Assembly: GCA_030248295.1 (NCBI GenBank)
Contig: JASANH010001722.1
Location: 186,001-250,000 of the forward strand
Source: Mesodorylaimus sp. YZB2_4
Taxonomy: Eukaryota; Nematoda; Enoplea; Dorylaimida; Dorylaimidae
Direction of reading: 5' to 3'
Length of the DNA: 64,000 nt
Positions 22,343 to 33,694 of this stretch are shown here, in pieces. Within the stretch, counting starts at the first letter, position 1. Every line of letters starts with the position of its first letter. A program made the translations under genes and the position numbers. The notes beneath the pieces are model-generated. The model did no database searches, was not told where the DNA came from, and saw only the letters and a program-made list of their open reading frames with translations.

Positions 22343-24010
22343 CTGATAGGCTTATATTTGCACATGAGTATCTTTCAAGGTACAGACGGCAACTAAATCC
22401 ACAATATGCACCCTTAATCTTCAGCGACATATCTGTTCCATGTGTTAAGTAAAAGATACTCGCTTTTTCTAATTTCTGGATTGCTCAACCAGCGCACGTA
22501 GACGATTGGGAAAATAATTTACCACACTATTTCTTTGATCTCTGAAGAAGGCCAAGATAAGGGAAATCCCTCTATTACTGTATCCAATGTGCGATTAGGT
22601 TCAGCTTGCGAGATCGTAATTGCGAATTATTTTCCAATGGACAAGAAGAAAGGAACTGAGGTAAAATATCTATTTGCTGCATCACCGAGAATCTGAAACT
22701 TTATTTAATAACCCTAAGCAGCCTCAATTTTTTTTAAAATCGATGTTTTTTTTTTAAAGTGCATGGCTCAAATTAAGTGACGCTAAAAATCATCTCTGCA
22801 TTTCTTTGAATGTAAAATCATTGTAACAAAGCTCCTCGCCTTACTTTAATTGCTCAGCGACCAGAAGTTTTAGATTTACCCACTCAACAACTTTAGAGAG
22901 AGATCAAAATCTGAAATCACCATTTACGCTCAGATCGATATTCGCGCTACTAAGGCTTTGCGAGAGGTGAGTTATTTATAGGAAGACTTTCTTTACTTGA
23001 ACTCTGTCAGTTTTTTGCACCATTATCTTATACAGTACAGTAAATGTGTTTTCTGAACCATAACAGTAGTATATTCTCACATCGACTTTGATATTCTGTC
23101 TGATTGTGTTAACTTACATTTCGATCATATGCGCTAGTAAATAATGATATACTGTATATGAGGACAAAGGACTATGCATAAACGCTGCTATGCATGGTAG
23201 CTGATTCGAGACTAATTTTTAGCAGGTTCAATAAGTTCATGCATGCTTCTATTCTGCTTCCTTTTCTATGTTTCAATCGTGTCCATTGTCGTGAAAACCT
23301 TGAGCTATCTATCACATATTCTTCATTTTTCAAGTCATCAAATCCTTCTAGGTAAAGGAGCAGCAAGAACAGCTCCGACTGAATCAGAAAAAGTTGGAAG
23401 AGATCAAACGCAAACTTGTCTCTGTTTATGAATCAAAAGAGAAAAATGAACATGTTTGCAATGCCAACAACCAGAAGAAAAATGATGTTTTCAAACACCT
23501 TTTTCGTCGCACTTTTATTCAAAGAAAGTATCGATCAAACTTTTAGATTTACCCACTCAACAACTTTAGAGAACAGACTAGGTGTGAAACTGTGAGGACA
23601 GACTTGGTGTGTAAGTTTTGCCTAAGCGAAGTGACATATATGATAAATTGATTAAATACTGTCACAGTGCAATAGAATTTTCAGAAAAATATTTTTTAAC
23701 CCGCCATTGATTTTACAGCTAAATATATAATTTTTGATTCGACTTCAGGCAAGCTGGCACCCGGCCTATATTTGGGCATAAAAATGAAATGGTGCTGAAA
23801 ATGAGTGTGAGATATCGGCTGCAACAAAAAAAAGTTTTACAAATTTTGTGAAAAAATTTTAAAAATTTTCTCCCTCAGTGTTGGAATTGTGAGAATGTGA
23901 CTGATAACGAAGATCTTGGCCTAGTGGAGTTTTATGATCGACGACCCGAACGAACTCCAGTTTGGAAAAGTCGATTCAGTTTCCGCATATCTGTGCTGGT
24001 ATGTGTATGA
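22343..24010 (+). CDS. Unrecognised coiled-coil protein gene, partial, with a duplicated exon
   Basis: Exons 22343-22443, 22502-22660, 22874-22966 and 23352-23546 join with matching phases. They encode a segment with ARYRRQL-like start (SRYRRQLNPQYAPLIFSD), a beta-rich part (NPSITVSNVRLGSACEIVIA), then IYPLNNFRERSKSEITIYAQ and a charged coiled coil (EQQEQLRLNQKKLEEIKRKL), stopping at TAG 23544-23546. The 5' end is missing: exon 22343 starts in mid-codon. Immediately after that stop, 23547-23606 repeats the start of the third exon (IYPLNNFRE), and 23879-24010 is another good frame (CWNCENVTDNEDLGLVEFYD ... KSRFSFRISVL) reachable in phase. These may be an alternative 3' end. The family is not recognised and no function is proposed. 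It ends 65 bp from the oppositely oriented dehydratase gene. Confidence 0.6.
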
Positions 24011-24074
24011 TGTAAAAAGTTGGTAGTGCTATTGTGATTGTTTTAATGGCACAATAGGAAAACGCATAGACCAC

Positions 24075-26523
24075 CTACTTCACCAGAAATCCGAATCCGA
24101 AAGGATCATCATCCTCTACAATAAATTCACATGAGCCAGAAAAATATGCTTTTCCAGCAACTTCAATCACAACAGCATTTTCGTGATCACCAATTGGTTT
24201 TTGGGCTGCTACTTTTCCTAGAATAGAAATAATTTAAAAAGGCATGATTTCGGGCTTTACTTAAAGTTTTCTAGCCTGTAAGCTCGTTTCAAAGCTTTGT
24301 TTTTATCGCAGTTAATGTTAAAAATATTTAGGTCTCTCTTAACCGTACATTTCACTCACACTGTTTTTTTTCTGCAGGCATGCAGTACTACAGCGGTGCA
24401 ATTAATGCATATCAACTATGCAATTATGGGTCGTTCCCATTCCCGTAAGAACTTTGGAAATTTACTCACTAGTGAATATGCTTGAGTTTGCGCCGCTAAT
24501 AAATTTAATAGTTTCATCGAGCACAATCATGCCTTTGTCATACATTAACGCCATCCTCGCTGTAACACCAGAGCCAGTTGGGCATCTGTCGACCTATTAA
24601 CAAAGTTCATAGAGCGAACATGGTTCACGTCAGAATGTGCGTCATGTATGTTTGAACCATGCTGAAACTCGTTCAGCAACATCAGAGGCATAATTTTGTT
24701 GAATGATTCCTTTCGTCCTTTTCTCAGTTAGAAATTCTCAGCTCGCAAGCTTTTGTCTGCAGCCTTGTAACTGTTGCAGGATCAGTTCTTGTTTGACTTG
24801 GACAAGCCTGAGAGTACCTCGAAGCTAGAGTAGCACGTGAAATGTGAATGTGATTGGGTGCTCATTTATAAGGTGGAAATCTGGATTTTTACAGAAAGTT
24901 GAATTCAGCGCACTTTACGAATTTTTGACTGTGATGCGCAGCCAAGCAGGTCATACTGTAATGCTGATTTCTCATCGCAATGATTTTGCTCTCAGTGTTT
25001 CCGCGCGCACTTTTTATTTGCAACTGTCACGATCACAACAGCTTTGTGAAATGCTCCAGAAATGGTATTTCTGATTATAATTATCAACAAAAAACCTATT
25101 TCAAAACTGTCAATTTCCAGACTAAATGTCAAAATTCTAGTCTAAATGTCAAAATGTGGTCATAAATGTTAATTGCTAGACCAAACTCTCAACTGTTCCT
25201 CCCAGCGATACTTCAGGCTCAATACCGATTCTAACGAAACTGATTCCGAGTACAGTAGAAACTGCTGCCTGGGCATCAGAATCGAAAGCGCGCGGAGTAT
25301 TTGCGATTCAGCTCTGAAAATCCGCCGCGCGCATTTTTTTGAATTAAGGGATTCGGATGTGAGCACAGTGAAGTTGCCCTGGGATCTGCAGTACATATCA
25401 CAGCACGGGCACCTTCTTCAAGGCATTGTGTGCTATCATAGATTTAGCTACAGACATACAGCAAAAATATAGATCCAGCTGTAATATTACCTCTCCATCA
25501 GCAAATATTGTCAAGTTGGTAGTCTCTTTTTGGGTTGCCAGCCTTCGGTCGTCAGTGAATATAACACCATACAAAAATGCTAAATCAGGTGCCGATTTAT
25601 TTTGGATAGGAATTTCCGCCATAAGATAGCCTGAAAAAATTTTGTATTGCATTTTTTTCTGCCTTTGCCGCTAAAACTCTTGCTTTAGTTTTTTCATACT
25701 GCAAATTTTGCAACCTACGTTTAATTATCATGGCCGTCTTTATGATGTCCCAAATCGAAGTGGTACCAAAAATGATGCCACATTGATCAATTGGTACAAT
25801 AGAATAGTAAGCGCCGCCAAATGCTATGTTAAGTTTGAGCTCTCCGATATCCGGCACAGTAACAGTGATATCTAAAATATGAATGTTTATTTGAGTTATC
25901 TAATTTTTTGTTTGAAAATTGGACGTTTTAGTTTTCTTTTCACAACTAATGTTGTGCAAGAAATTTTCACTTCTATGCAATATGAAAACTGTTTTACCAA
26001 GCTGCTTTTTTATACACCATCAAAAAATGTTATATAACAAGACTTCGCACTTGCCTTTTTTATATGAAAATGCTGGCACGCTCAAAAATCGAACTGCACC
26101 ATTCTGACGCGGATCCAAACTTTGCTTGACAAACATTTCCACCAATCCGCATGGCACTTCGATAGTTACTCGCATTTCTCCTCGATCTTCTCCCGCCTTC
26201 TTCCACATTCTCTCTACTATATACCTGCCCAAACATATGGTTGCATGGCCGCACATGGTGCTATATCCTTCATTGTGCATGAATAATACGCTGTAATCTG
26301 CCTTCTGATCGATTGCTGGCAATACCAAACACCCGTACATGTCCCTGTGGCCCCGTGGCTCCCACATCAAGAATTTTCGATACTGGTCCATGTTTGACAT
26401 GAGAAATCGCCGTTTATCCAGTAGTGTCGATCCAGGAATTTCAGGAAATCCATCTTTTACTATTCGCAATGGTTCTCCTCCGCAGTGCATTTCGCAGGTA
26501 CGAATGTTGATTGAATTCGCCAT
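24075..26523 (-). CDS. L3HYPDH: trans-3-hydroxy-L-proline dehydratase (proline racemase family)
   Basis: Five exons on the minus strand: 26523-26055, 25871-25719, 25630-25491, 24593-24470 and 24217-24075, all in phase, giving 342 aa, close to the usual size of about 350. The cytosolic enzyme removes water from trans-3-hydroxy-L-proline to give pyrroline-2-carboxylate, part of collagen-hydroxyproline breakdown. Seen: MCGHATICLGRYIVE with the first catalytic Cys, GAVRFLSVPAF, FGGAYYSIV, DLAFLYGVIFTDD, DRCPTGSGVTARMAL and VEDDDPFGFGFLVK at the C-terminus. In racemases the second active-site residue is Cys; here the aligned residue is Thr, as in the dehydratases. The Cys just before the PTGSG is not the catalytic position. 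The first intron has a GC donor (G|GCAAGT); the other donors are GT. ATG 26523 opens the conserved N-terminus. Confidence 0.92.
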
Positions 26524-27242
26524 TTTCTATTCTTATTCACAACATACGATAGCCGAGCAGAGAGCAGTTTTCTGGGCCTCTAGTGAGTAGTTTAAATGAT
26601 GCTTCCAGGCGGGTCTTGTTTGCGCAGGAGGGGTGGCCAGATATGAGTTATTTCTGTCTGGCCCGATGTCTTCTGCAGATAAGGCGCCCAGTCCCGCAGA
26701 AACTGTGTGTGGAGGGATACTGGTTTCATAAACGGCCTTACTTCTGCTAGAGACTGGCCTTACCAGTCTATGACACAAATTTTCCTAAGAATATGAGGAC
26801 ATTGCATTTTGGGTTCACCGCACTACTTTTTCTCTTTGCTAGTCACGTTTTTCTCTGTTCTCTTAATTCTTGCCAGGGTGATGGGAAATTTTTTGGCTTC
26901 CATGACGAAATTTTCTAGTATAAATCTTAGAAGTTACAGCTATTATACGGAAAGGGTGATAGATTTACAGTGGACAGATATGCATATGTATGTATATATA
27001 TATAAATACGGTTACTGGATCTAGATATCTATGTATATACTGGAGTGTTTTTTTCGATCAGCTTCGATGCGCCAAGTCTTATTACAACACATTTATTAAT
27101 GTTGTATAGAAACCACCCGTGGTAAAAAAATTTTCATATTGCATAATAGTAGCAATTTCTTGCACAAAATTGGTTGTGATAAGAAAAGTAAAAGTCTATA
27201 TTATGTGTGCATATATAAGGATCTGCACGGATATTTCCGCAT

Positions 27243-27282
<40 letters not shown>

Positions 27283-28376
27283 TAAATGTATATTTATCTA
27301 CTGTGTGCAGAAATGTTTATTTATATATGCAGTTATATATATTTTTATATGCAGATATATATTTATAGATGCACATATATATTTATAGATGCAGATATAT
27401 ATTTATATATGTAGACATATATATACATATGGAATATCAGTTAATTGTAAATCTATCGCCATTTCATTCCGTATTGCTGAAACTCCTCAGATTTATACCA
27501 GAAAATTTCATTTTGGGAGCCAAAAATTCCTTATCACCCTGGAAATAAACACATAACAGAGAAAAACGCGACTAGAGAAAAGTAGTGCGGTGAACCTTAA
27601 ATGCAATGTCCTCATAAATATCTATATATTTTTTTATTTAACTACGTTATGAAAGCAGTGATACAACATGTTAAAACTATATGTCGGAGGTCACATAAAC
27701 TGGCTTATGATATCACAATTTGAATAACATGTGTTGGATATAAAAGTACAGTATGTGCACGAACTGTATCTACAGAACGTATTTATCAAGTACCCAAGGT
27801 TTCACTGTACTCATATGGCCCATATTCAAACTCATGACACAAAATATTTTCAGGACTTAGTGCACATATGTTTGACCGTGACGAGAACATCCTACAATAC
27901 AACAAGTTTGCTATCGGCCATTTAATCGATTGTATAATATGCATTTATACCTAGTATACTGTAACTTATAATATGTTAGTGTATGTATTGGGGTGCTTAT
28001 TCGAACTAGCCTCATTAAGAGCCATGCATCGTTCATCATATGTTCCATTTGCTTTCTCAGACTGCATGTCAGTTCCACGAAGGAAAATTTATTTCTACAC
28101 TGTCCATGTAAGCATGCTTTGCAGAGAGCCAAGAGTTGATTAGGTCAGCTTATACTTCAATAAGCAATAAATATTCATAGCTGCGCAAATTTCTCAATTT
28201 TTGGCAGTAAGAAATGGTTTTTTTCGGTCACTGAAGATGGAATTCACTGATTTCAAACAGAAAGAAAGAGAAAAAGCAATTCATTTGCGCAAGCCATTCA
28301 ATAAATGTCAAACACGTTTTTTTGGACAAATTTTCTTGAGACTCGTTTGGTGATCCGACCAGTTGGGCGAGTGTGC
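26524..28376. other. AT-rich intergenic region
   Basis: No gene recognised. It holds AT-rich microsatellites (separate entry) and tracts of ATATATTTATAGATGCA-type repeats at about 27330-27420. Long frames full of Tyr and Ile are by-products of the TA repeats. Confidence 0.5.
27243..27430. repeat. TA microsatellite and ATATATTTATA-GATGCA minisatellite
   Basis: A run of (TA)n at about 27243-27279, then several tandem copies of a unit of about 24 bp, ATATATTTATAGATGCAGAT, to about 27430. Similar TA runs lie at 42381-42410, 43314-43330, 43480-43507 and 54680-54730. Confidence 0.85.
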
Positions 28377-28955
28377 TTAGTTTGTTTGCTCCGCATTATT
28401 TACAAAGGACATGCCCCACATAATTGACCAAACAAAACCGATGACAATTGGAGCTGTCAATATTTGAAGAAATGCTGCCAGTAAATTAATGCCAAACGCT
28501 TTTACTCTTTGTTCTTTATAATCCGTCTTGGAGCCAGTTAAACCAGCAAAGGCCGAGATCAGAGTTCCTAAAATTATTACTGCCATAAAACATATTTTCT
28601 TAATTGTCAGCAAAGCCTGGGTCCTGGCCTAGTAGGTTAGGCGTCTGTCCCTTAGGCGCATTCACAAGGGAGGATTTCTACTCCCATGACATGAGAAGGA
28701 GTTTAAAGAAAACAGATACATATTTTGTTTTATACACATTTTACATACATGTTTTATAAGAGTGAATATCCCACAGGAACTTAACTTACCAAGTCCAGGT
28801 ACCAAACTCAGCCACAAACAAACCCAGGCCAACCATCTGGGCATTGTAGGAATTGCCTTACGAAAAAAGCCTTTTTCTTCCACTGTAACCTGAGAAATTC
28901 GATATTCTCCGCCTGTTGCCGCATTCGTATCCAAGACCATACGTTCTTCGGCCAT
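28377..28955 (-). CDS. stum/SPEC3-family membrane protein
   Basis: Two exons, 28955-28790 and 28567-28377, with a 222-bp GT/AG intron in phase, giving 118 aa from the first ATG. An upstream exon joining at an AG near 28976 is possible. The hallmark of the SPEC3/stum family is seen: AIPTMPRWLAWVCLWLSLVP, then GLGTLISAFAGLTG across the splice junction, then a second hydrophobic span (FGINLLAAFLQILTAPIVIG) and FVWSIMWGMSF. Two membrane segments are predicted. In flies, stum is needed for mechanosensory transduction in some proprioceptive neurons; the role here is inferred from family only. The intron contains a decayed SINE. It points the same way as the dehydratase gene 1.9 kb downstream. Confidence 0.82.
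28621..28694 (+). repeat. Decayed SINE family A head in an intron
   Basis: TCCTGGCCTAGTAGGTTAGG, GCGTCTG and AGGATTTCTACTCCC followed by ATGACATGA. This is a diverged tRNA-like head whose middle tail is deleted. It lies antisense in the intron of the stum-family gene. Confidence 0.6.
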
Positions 28956-29855
28956 GACCAGCTTATCGACCGGCTTAATTTTATTGAAAATAAAGTTTTC
29001 TTTCGCCAAAGTAAAATTTCCAAACAGGAAAATTTTTCAGCTGCTGCGAAGCCTTAGAACAAAAAGAGTAGCAGCTCCTTCCAGAACCTATGCACTCTTA
29101 CGAGCTGATTCTGGTCGTCGTAGAAGATCGTTAGAAGAGAACGAGTCAGAGTCAGCTGCTTGGCCGTTTTCTAAATGGCACATCCGTTCGCCTTACGCCA
29201 GCCGCCAGCTCTTTCTCGATTTTCTCACCTTGCGTTCTAGCCCAAACAAAATGCAAGAATTCAGACTTGACAACATAGGGACCAGTTTCTGAGCGAAATC
29301 ACGTAACCAAGCCGCTTGTTTTTTTTTCTCTCTTTTCATTCAGTCTCTGGTGCTCGTATGAAATAAAAAAAATTTTCATTTTTTTGAGATATGGTTTTCT
29401 AATCTTGAAGCTGCAGTATTGTTGAAAATTCAAAGTGGTGTGGTGTGAGATCACCCTGTGTACACGACGCCATGCTATTGCCAAAAATTTATTCTGTTGT
29501 AGGCAGGCTTAGAAAAGCGCGAGTATAATTTGAATTTAAAGCGCATCTTGAAATTTGCGCCAAATTTTAATTTATCGGACAATTCAGTAAGAAGTAATCG
29601 CATATCACATAATATTCGTTGACAATCCAACGAGCACATAAAAATGAGCAGGTTTTTTTGTTATATGTACGTATTTATATCATTGAAGATCACAATAGCC
29701 GCAAGACTCCCTCTAATTCCATGTTTTATTGAAGCTTCATTGTTTTACTTGAAAAAGGGGAGATGTGCATAGGAAATACAGGTACAGCGATCAGCCTAGC
29801 GTTTTTTTCACATATATATATTTTGAATTAGTAGGCAGGTGAGGAGAAAGGAGAA
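28956..29855. other. Upstream region of the stum-family gene, no further gene
   Basis: Probable promoter and 5' untranslated sequence near the gene. A plus-strand frame at 28954-29292 has no recognisable content. Confidence 0.35.
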
Positions 29856-30570
29856 CTATAAATATCCACTCCAGACATTTTCAAGCTTGGATAAGTGCCC
29901 ATGGGATCGGGCGACATGCCATTGATTTAGCAAGTATCTCTTTAGCACAAACTCGAGTACAACTGCAGAATAGAGAAAAGATTGAGCTTGTCTTTGCGTA
30001 TATATATAACGTTTCGCAAGCAAAACGATGGTATTCAACCTGGTTTTGACATCGATTGGAAGCACTGGGTCGAAAAAGTCAAATAGGATATGCTCTACCG
30101 TCCAGTCGAGGCACAGGCCCTCCAGCATCTCAAAACGACGTATAACTTCATCCCATATTTTCGAGGAACACCTGCATGTGATAAGCGTGTATTCAATTGT
30201 ATCAGACCTAGCCCCACATGCGTTAGATTTAGCAAAAGTTAGATTGTTCTTCTTTTTGGGTCCACATACAGTTTCACACGGGGCCCACATGTATGCGTGT
30301 AAAATGGGTTTAGATTGGATTACCCCGAAAATGCATGCCAATATGGAAAGTTTTCTCAAACGAGATTTGAGGGGCAAAAAGGCCAGTCCACATTTCTCGG
30401 CCCTCTGAGATGGCCCAATTCATTTTTTGTGCTCTCTTATGTCCTGAACTGCCTGAACTGGTGCGCCACACTATTGTCCAGGATGAGTAAAATATGGTTT
30501 TAGATTTACAAAATCTAAACTCAACCAAAAACAGCGTAATTCCAACCTGTTTATGATCAGATGTCATTGC
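29856..30570 (-). pseudogene. LINE-type retrotransposon 3' fragment (zf-RVT region)
   Basis: The minus-strand frame ending at 29856 contains a Cys/His cluster typical of the region after reverse transcriptase in non-LTR retrotransposons (zf-RVT): ACGARSDTIEYTLITCRCSS followed by KIWDEVIRRF, then a Trp-rich stretch and LNTIVLLAKRYIYTQRQAQS. Related sequence continues upstream to about 30570 in other frames (WTGLFAPQIS, MHFRGNPI), so it is frameshifted. No reverse transcriptase core was seen here; it is a 5'-truncated dead copy. Confidence 0.72.
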
Positions 30571-31511
30571 CAAACGTCAGTGGTGCAGAGTGCTAGGTAC
30601 TGCAAGTTTGTGCTTTGCTTCGCTGACATTCTTCTACACAAAATGGCTTCCATTAAAAAACAAAATTGAATTTGTGCGGGATAATCGCCCTCTTGTGTCT
30701 ACAGGAGAATAGTCTACGAAATGTGTCATATTAAGTACAGGAACTCGTGAAAAGCTGTAAGCTTATTGAAAGAAAGCTGAAATGGGTGCCTGAAAATTTG
30801 CTATTTTCGTTCAAAACTTGCATTGCCATCAAACAAAAATTTTTTGAGGACACATGTTCCTGTGGATCGAAGTCTGCTCTAAGACTGCACATGACTACCC
30901 TTCCTTGGCCATCAAGTGCGCCATGGTGCTTCCCTATGAAAAAAGTATGACGACATGACATGACCCTGCACCGTACTGTATTTAGTTCAACTCAATCAAA
31001 GCCTGCTATTGCACAAATTACACAAGTCATTTCAACAAATCACCAACTTTACTAGTAACCTAGCCATCAACACGTATGCAGAAAACGTATCACAATAAGT
31101 GGGATGTGTCACAATGGGATGTGCAAGATCAGAAAAAAGCTAAAATCCTAGCAAATATATACTTTGTGCCTTCATACACCATATTCAAAATTTTCCGTTG
31201 TTACAATTCTGTTGAGCGTGCTGCCTGAAACAGAAAAAAATTAAATAACGATACGAAACCCATAGTTTTCTCGATAGCGCGAAAATAGACCTGTAACCAA
31301 GCCTGACCCCGCACCTGGGCTCAGGGGGAAATGTAGTAAGGCAAGACTTGCGACTGCGCATCGGCTTGATGTTTCAGCTGCAGGCGATGGCTTCATGTTT
31401 CATTCCATTCCTAGCGGCCTACCTGACAGAAGGATTACACACTTTCTAGGGCCAACTAGCTTCTCTCCCGCACCTGGGCTTATTTGACCAAATTGTGTAT
31501 CCTTATAAGGT
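30571..31511. other. Intergenic, no gene recognised
   Basis: Apart from a SINE tail at 30898-30963, no supported feature is seen. Confidence 0.4.
30898..30963 (+). repeat. SINE family A tail fragment
   Basis: CCCTTCCTTGGCCATCAAGT, GCGCCATGGTGCTTCCCTAT and AAAGTATGACGACATGACATG match the family-A 3' tail; the tRNA head is absent. Confidence 0.65.
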
Positions 31512-31830
31512 GGGGGAAAAATAATCGGACACCTGCAAAAAATTGGGTATCTGCGCTTTCTCTGTGAATTTTTTCCTCATACGTGCAACAAAGAGCAATT
31601 GGTAAGATATGACTTGATAGAATTGTTTGTTAAACAAAGCCCATCAAAGTCCAGTTATCTTTACCGTTAATGATTGAAAAAAGAGAAAAGACGAGTGGGC
31701 ATAAATATTTCCCGGGCAATAAAAATCGCACAGCAGATTTTCTGGTTTTCCGTTGTTGTCCAAGCCTAGTTATGTCTTGGTTTGGTTCCTGGTCTGTGAG
31801 TATAAATAGAGGTGCCTCAGGCATAGGATA

Positions 31831-31997
31831 TCATGTTCGTGTTCATGTTTTACTATATCACCAAACGCGCATGCGCACTCGAGGGTGAAGGGACACATTT
31901 TACACGAAATGATTTACCGGCCCGTGAGTCGAACACTCGCACGTAACTGCGCACCTGGCGTGAGAGGCAGACGCCTCCACTAGGCCACGAGGCCGGT
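31831..31997 (-). repeat. tRNA-derived SINE family B, full copy
   Basis: On the minus strand the head reads CGGCCTCGTGGCCTAG with GGCGTCTGCCTCTCACGCC and a B-box-like GTTCGACTCACGGG. The family-B tail follows: CCGGTAAATCATTTCGTGT, CCCTTCACCCTCGAGTGCGC, then GTTTGGTGATATAGTAAAAC and ATGAACACGAACATGAT. It lies between the Tc1 left TIR and transposase, so it was probably inserted after the transposon. Confidence 0.85.
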
Positions 31998-32038
31998 GGG
32001 TGGGCGTCTCCTTATCATCTCTTTTTTCTACCATCGAA

Positions 32039-33100
32039 ATGGCGACTCGAAAGTCTCATCTGACTGTTGGACAACGGTCATTGGTGGTCGATCTCAAGAA
32101 CCAAGGTCAATCGTATAGACAAATCGTCACGGCTACGGGCTTCAAGCGCTCCACCATCTTCTCGATTATCAAAAAGTCGATAATCTCCTAGACAGTCGAA
32201 GATTTGCCTGGACGTGGTCGAAAACGCAAGACGACGCACAGAATCGATCGCGAAATAGCGAACAAAGTAAAGGCGAATCGGCGAATATCGGCGGTCCAAG
32301 TGGCCAGGGAACTCGAACAATCCAAGAACATCACGATTTCGGCCGAAAATATTTGTCGACGTCTGCATGAGGCCGAATTCCGATCACGCACTGCCCGCAA
32401 AAAACAAATTCTTTCTGCCCGACACATGAAAGCTCGTCTGCGTTTCGCCATGGAACACAGGAACAAGCCCTTGGAATATTGGAGAAAGATCTAGCGGTCA
32501 GACGAGTCGAAATTCAATCTTGTTACATCAGATACCCGAACCAATCAGAGTTCGGCGGGAGGCAGGTGGAGCGTACAAGGTAAGCTGTACCCGCGGCACA
32601 GTCAAACTCGGTGGTGGTAATGAAATGGCGCTGGTTGATTGGAGTTCAACGATGAGTGCTGAGCACTATTGCCGCATTTTGGACAACAATTTGTTCCAAT
32701 CCACTGATCATTTGCGCATGCCAGCCGATTTCATCTTTCAGCAGGACAACGACCCCGAGCACACAGCGCGCAGAACCAACCATTGGTTCGACGAATATGG
32801 TGTTCACTTGCTGGAATGGCCTGCACAGAGTCAACACCTCAATCCTATCGAGCATTTGTGGAAAACACTAGAAATCGAATTGGGCGATCGTCGATTCACG
32901 ACCAATGATGAGTTGAAAGCTGCAGTGGCCCAAGCTTGGCAACGATTAGGCTTCCAAAAAATTCGCAGTCTGGTCGACCGTCGATCGATACTTTGTTAGG
33001 CCTCCATCCGCCTTGATGACTGCTTCCAGTCGACAGTCGATCGATGCCGCGGCGACTGGAAGCAGTCATCAAGGCGAAAGGAGGCCCCACAGAGTACTGA
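32039..33100 (+). pseudogene. Tc1-type transposase, broken
   Basis: The frame from ATG 32039 encodes an N-terminal helix-turn-helix (LTVGQRSLVVDLKNQGQSYR), then stops at TAG about 32189. The next frame has PGRGRKRKTT and a second helix-turn-helix and stops at TAG about 32494, directly before the catalytic RSDESKFNL. A frameshift follows, then GGAYKVSCTRGTVKLGGG, a short internal deletion, the second catalytic Asp (FIFQQDNDPEHTA) and the last acidic residue (NPIEHLW). The natural C-terminus is displaced by an inverted duplication (33009-33076) and resumes at 33044-33100. At least two stops, one frameshift and one rearrangement make it inactive. Confidence 0.9.
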
Positions 33101-33694
33101 TCAGTCGTCTGTGATCGATTTTGTGCATAAAAGTTACGGTGCACGAATATTTTTGTCCCCCTGGCTTTTTGGGGTAATGCTTGGATAACGATTGGCAAAC
33201 CGCCTTGTTTGGCTTTGATCAAAAACCAACTGATATATCTTACTTAGCGATAAAAACTGCGTGAAACATGCCGCCATTCAGTTTCTAAACATGAGCAGTG
33301 AATTAGCTAAAGCATCTCAAATGCTACAGAGCCCCATTTTTCTTGCGTGTCCGATTATTTTTGTCCCCCCTCCCCCCCAACACAGTGAAATACAATTTAA
33401 AAAACCTTCACATGTGGATCAGAGATTTCAAAAATGACACCAAAAACACCTTGGTTTTCTCAACATTGCCACACAACATCAGCGAACATCAGCGACAATT
33501 TCGCTGATGTTGTGTGCGGGGAGGGGGCCCGATCATCTTCCGGGGGGGGGGGCGACATGGTGGCCCATTCTGGTTGCATGAAAAATTGAATCATGTAAAT
33601 TTAAATTTCTCCCGCGAAAATTAAAAATTAGTTTAGACCTTCCAAGGCAAGACATTGCGTCATTTTTACTATAAGAAAATGAATTTTTTTTTGG

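Larger units (their letters stand above)
31512..33370 (+). mobile_element. Tc1/mariner-type transposon, defective
   Basis: The terminal inverted repeat GGGGGAAAAATAATCGGACAC at 31512-31532 faces GTGTCCGATTATTTTTGTCC at 33347-33366, about 1.86 kb apart. Between them are a SINE (31831-31997) and a broken Tc1 transposase (32039-33100). TIR similarity and the transposase type agree with the Tc1 superfamily. The outermost bases and TA duplication are not clear on the left side. Confidence 0.85.

Noticed and set aside
27119-27388. Frame rich in Tyr and Ile
   Set aside because: It translates a TA microsatellite.
28956-29009. Longer N-terminus for the stum-family protein
   Set aside because: The frame is open to 29009 but without an ATG; the first ATG is at 28955. 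A spliced upstream exon remains possible.
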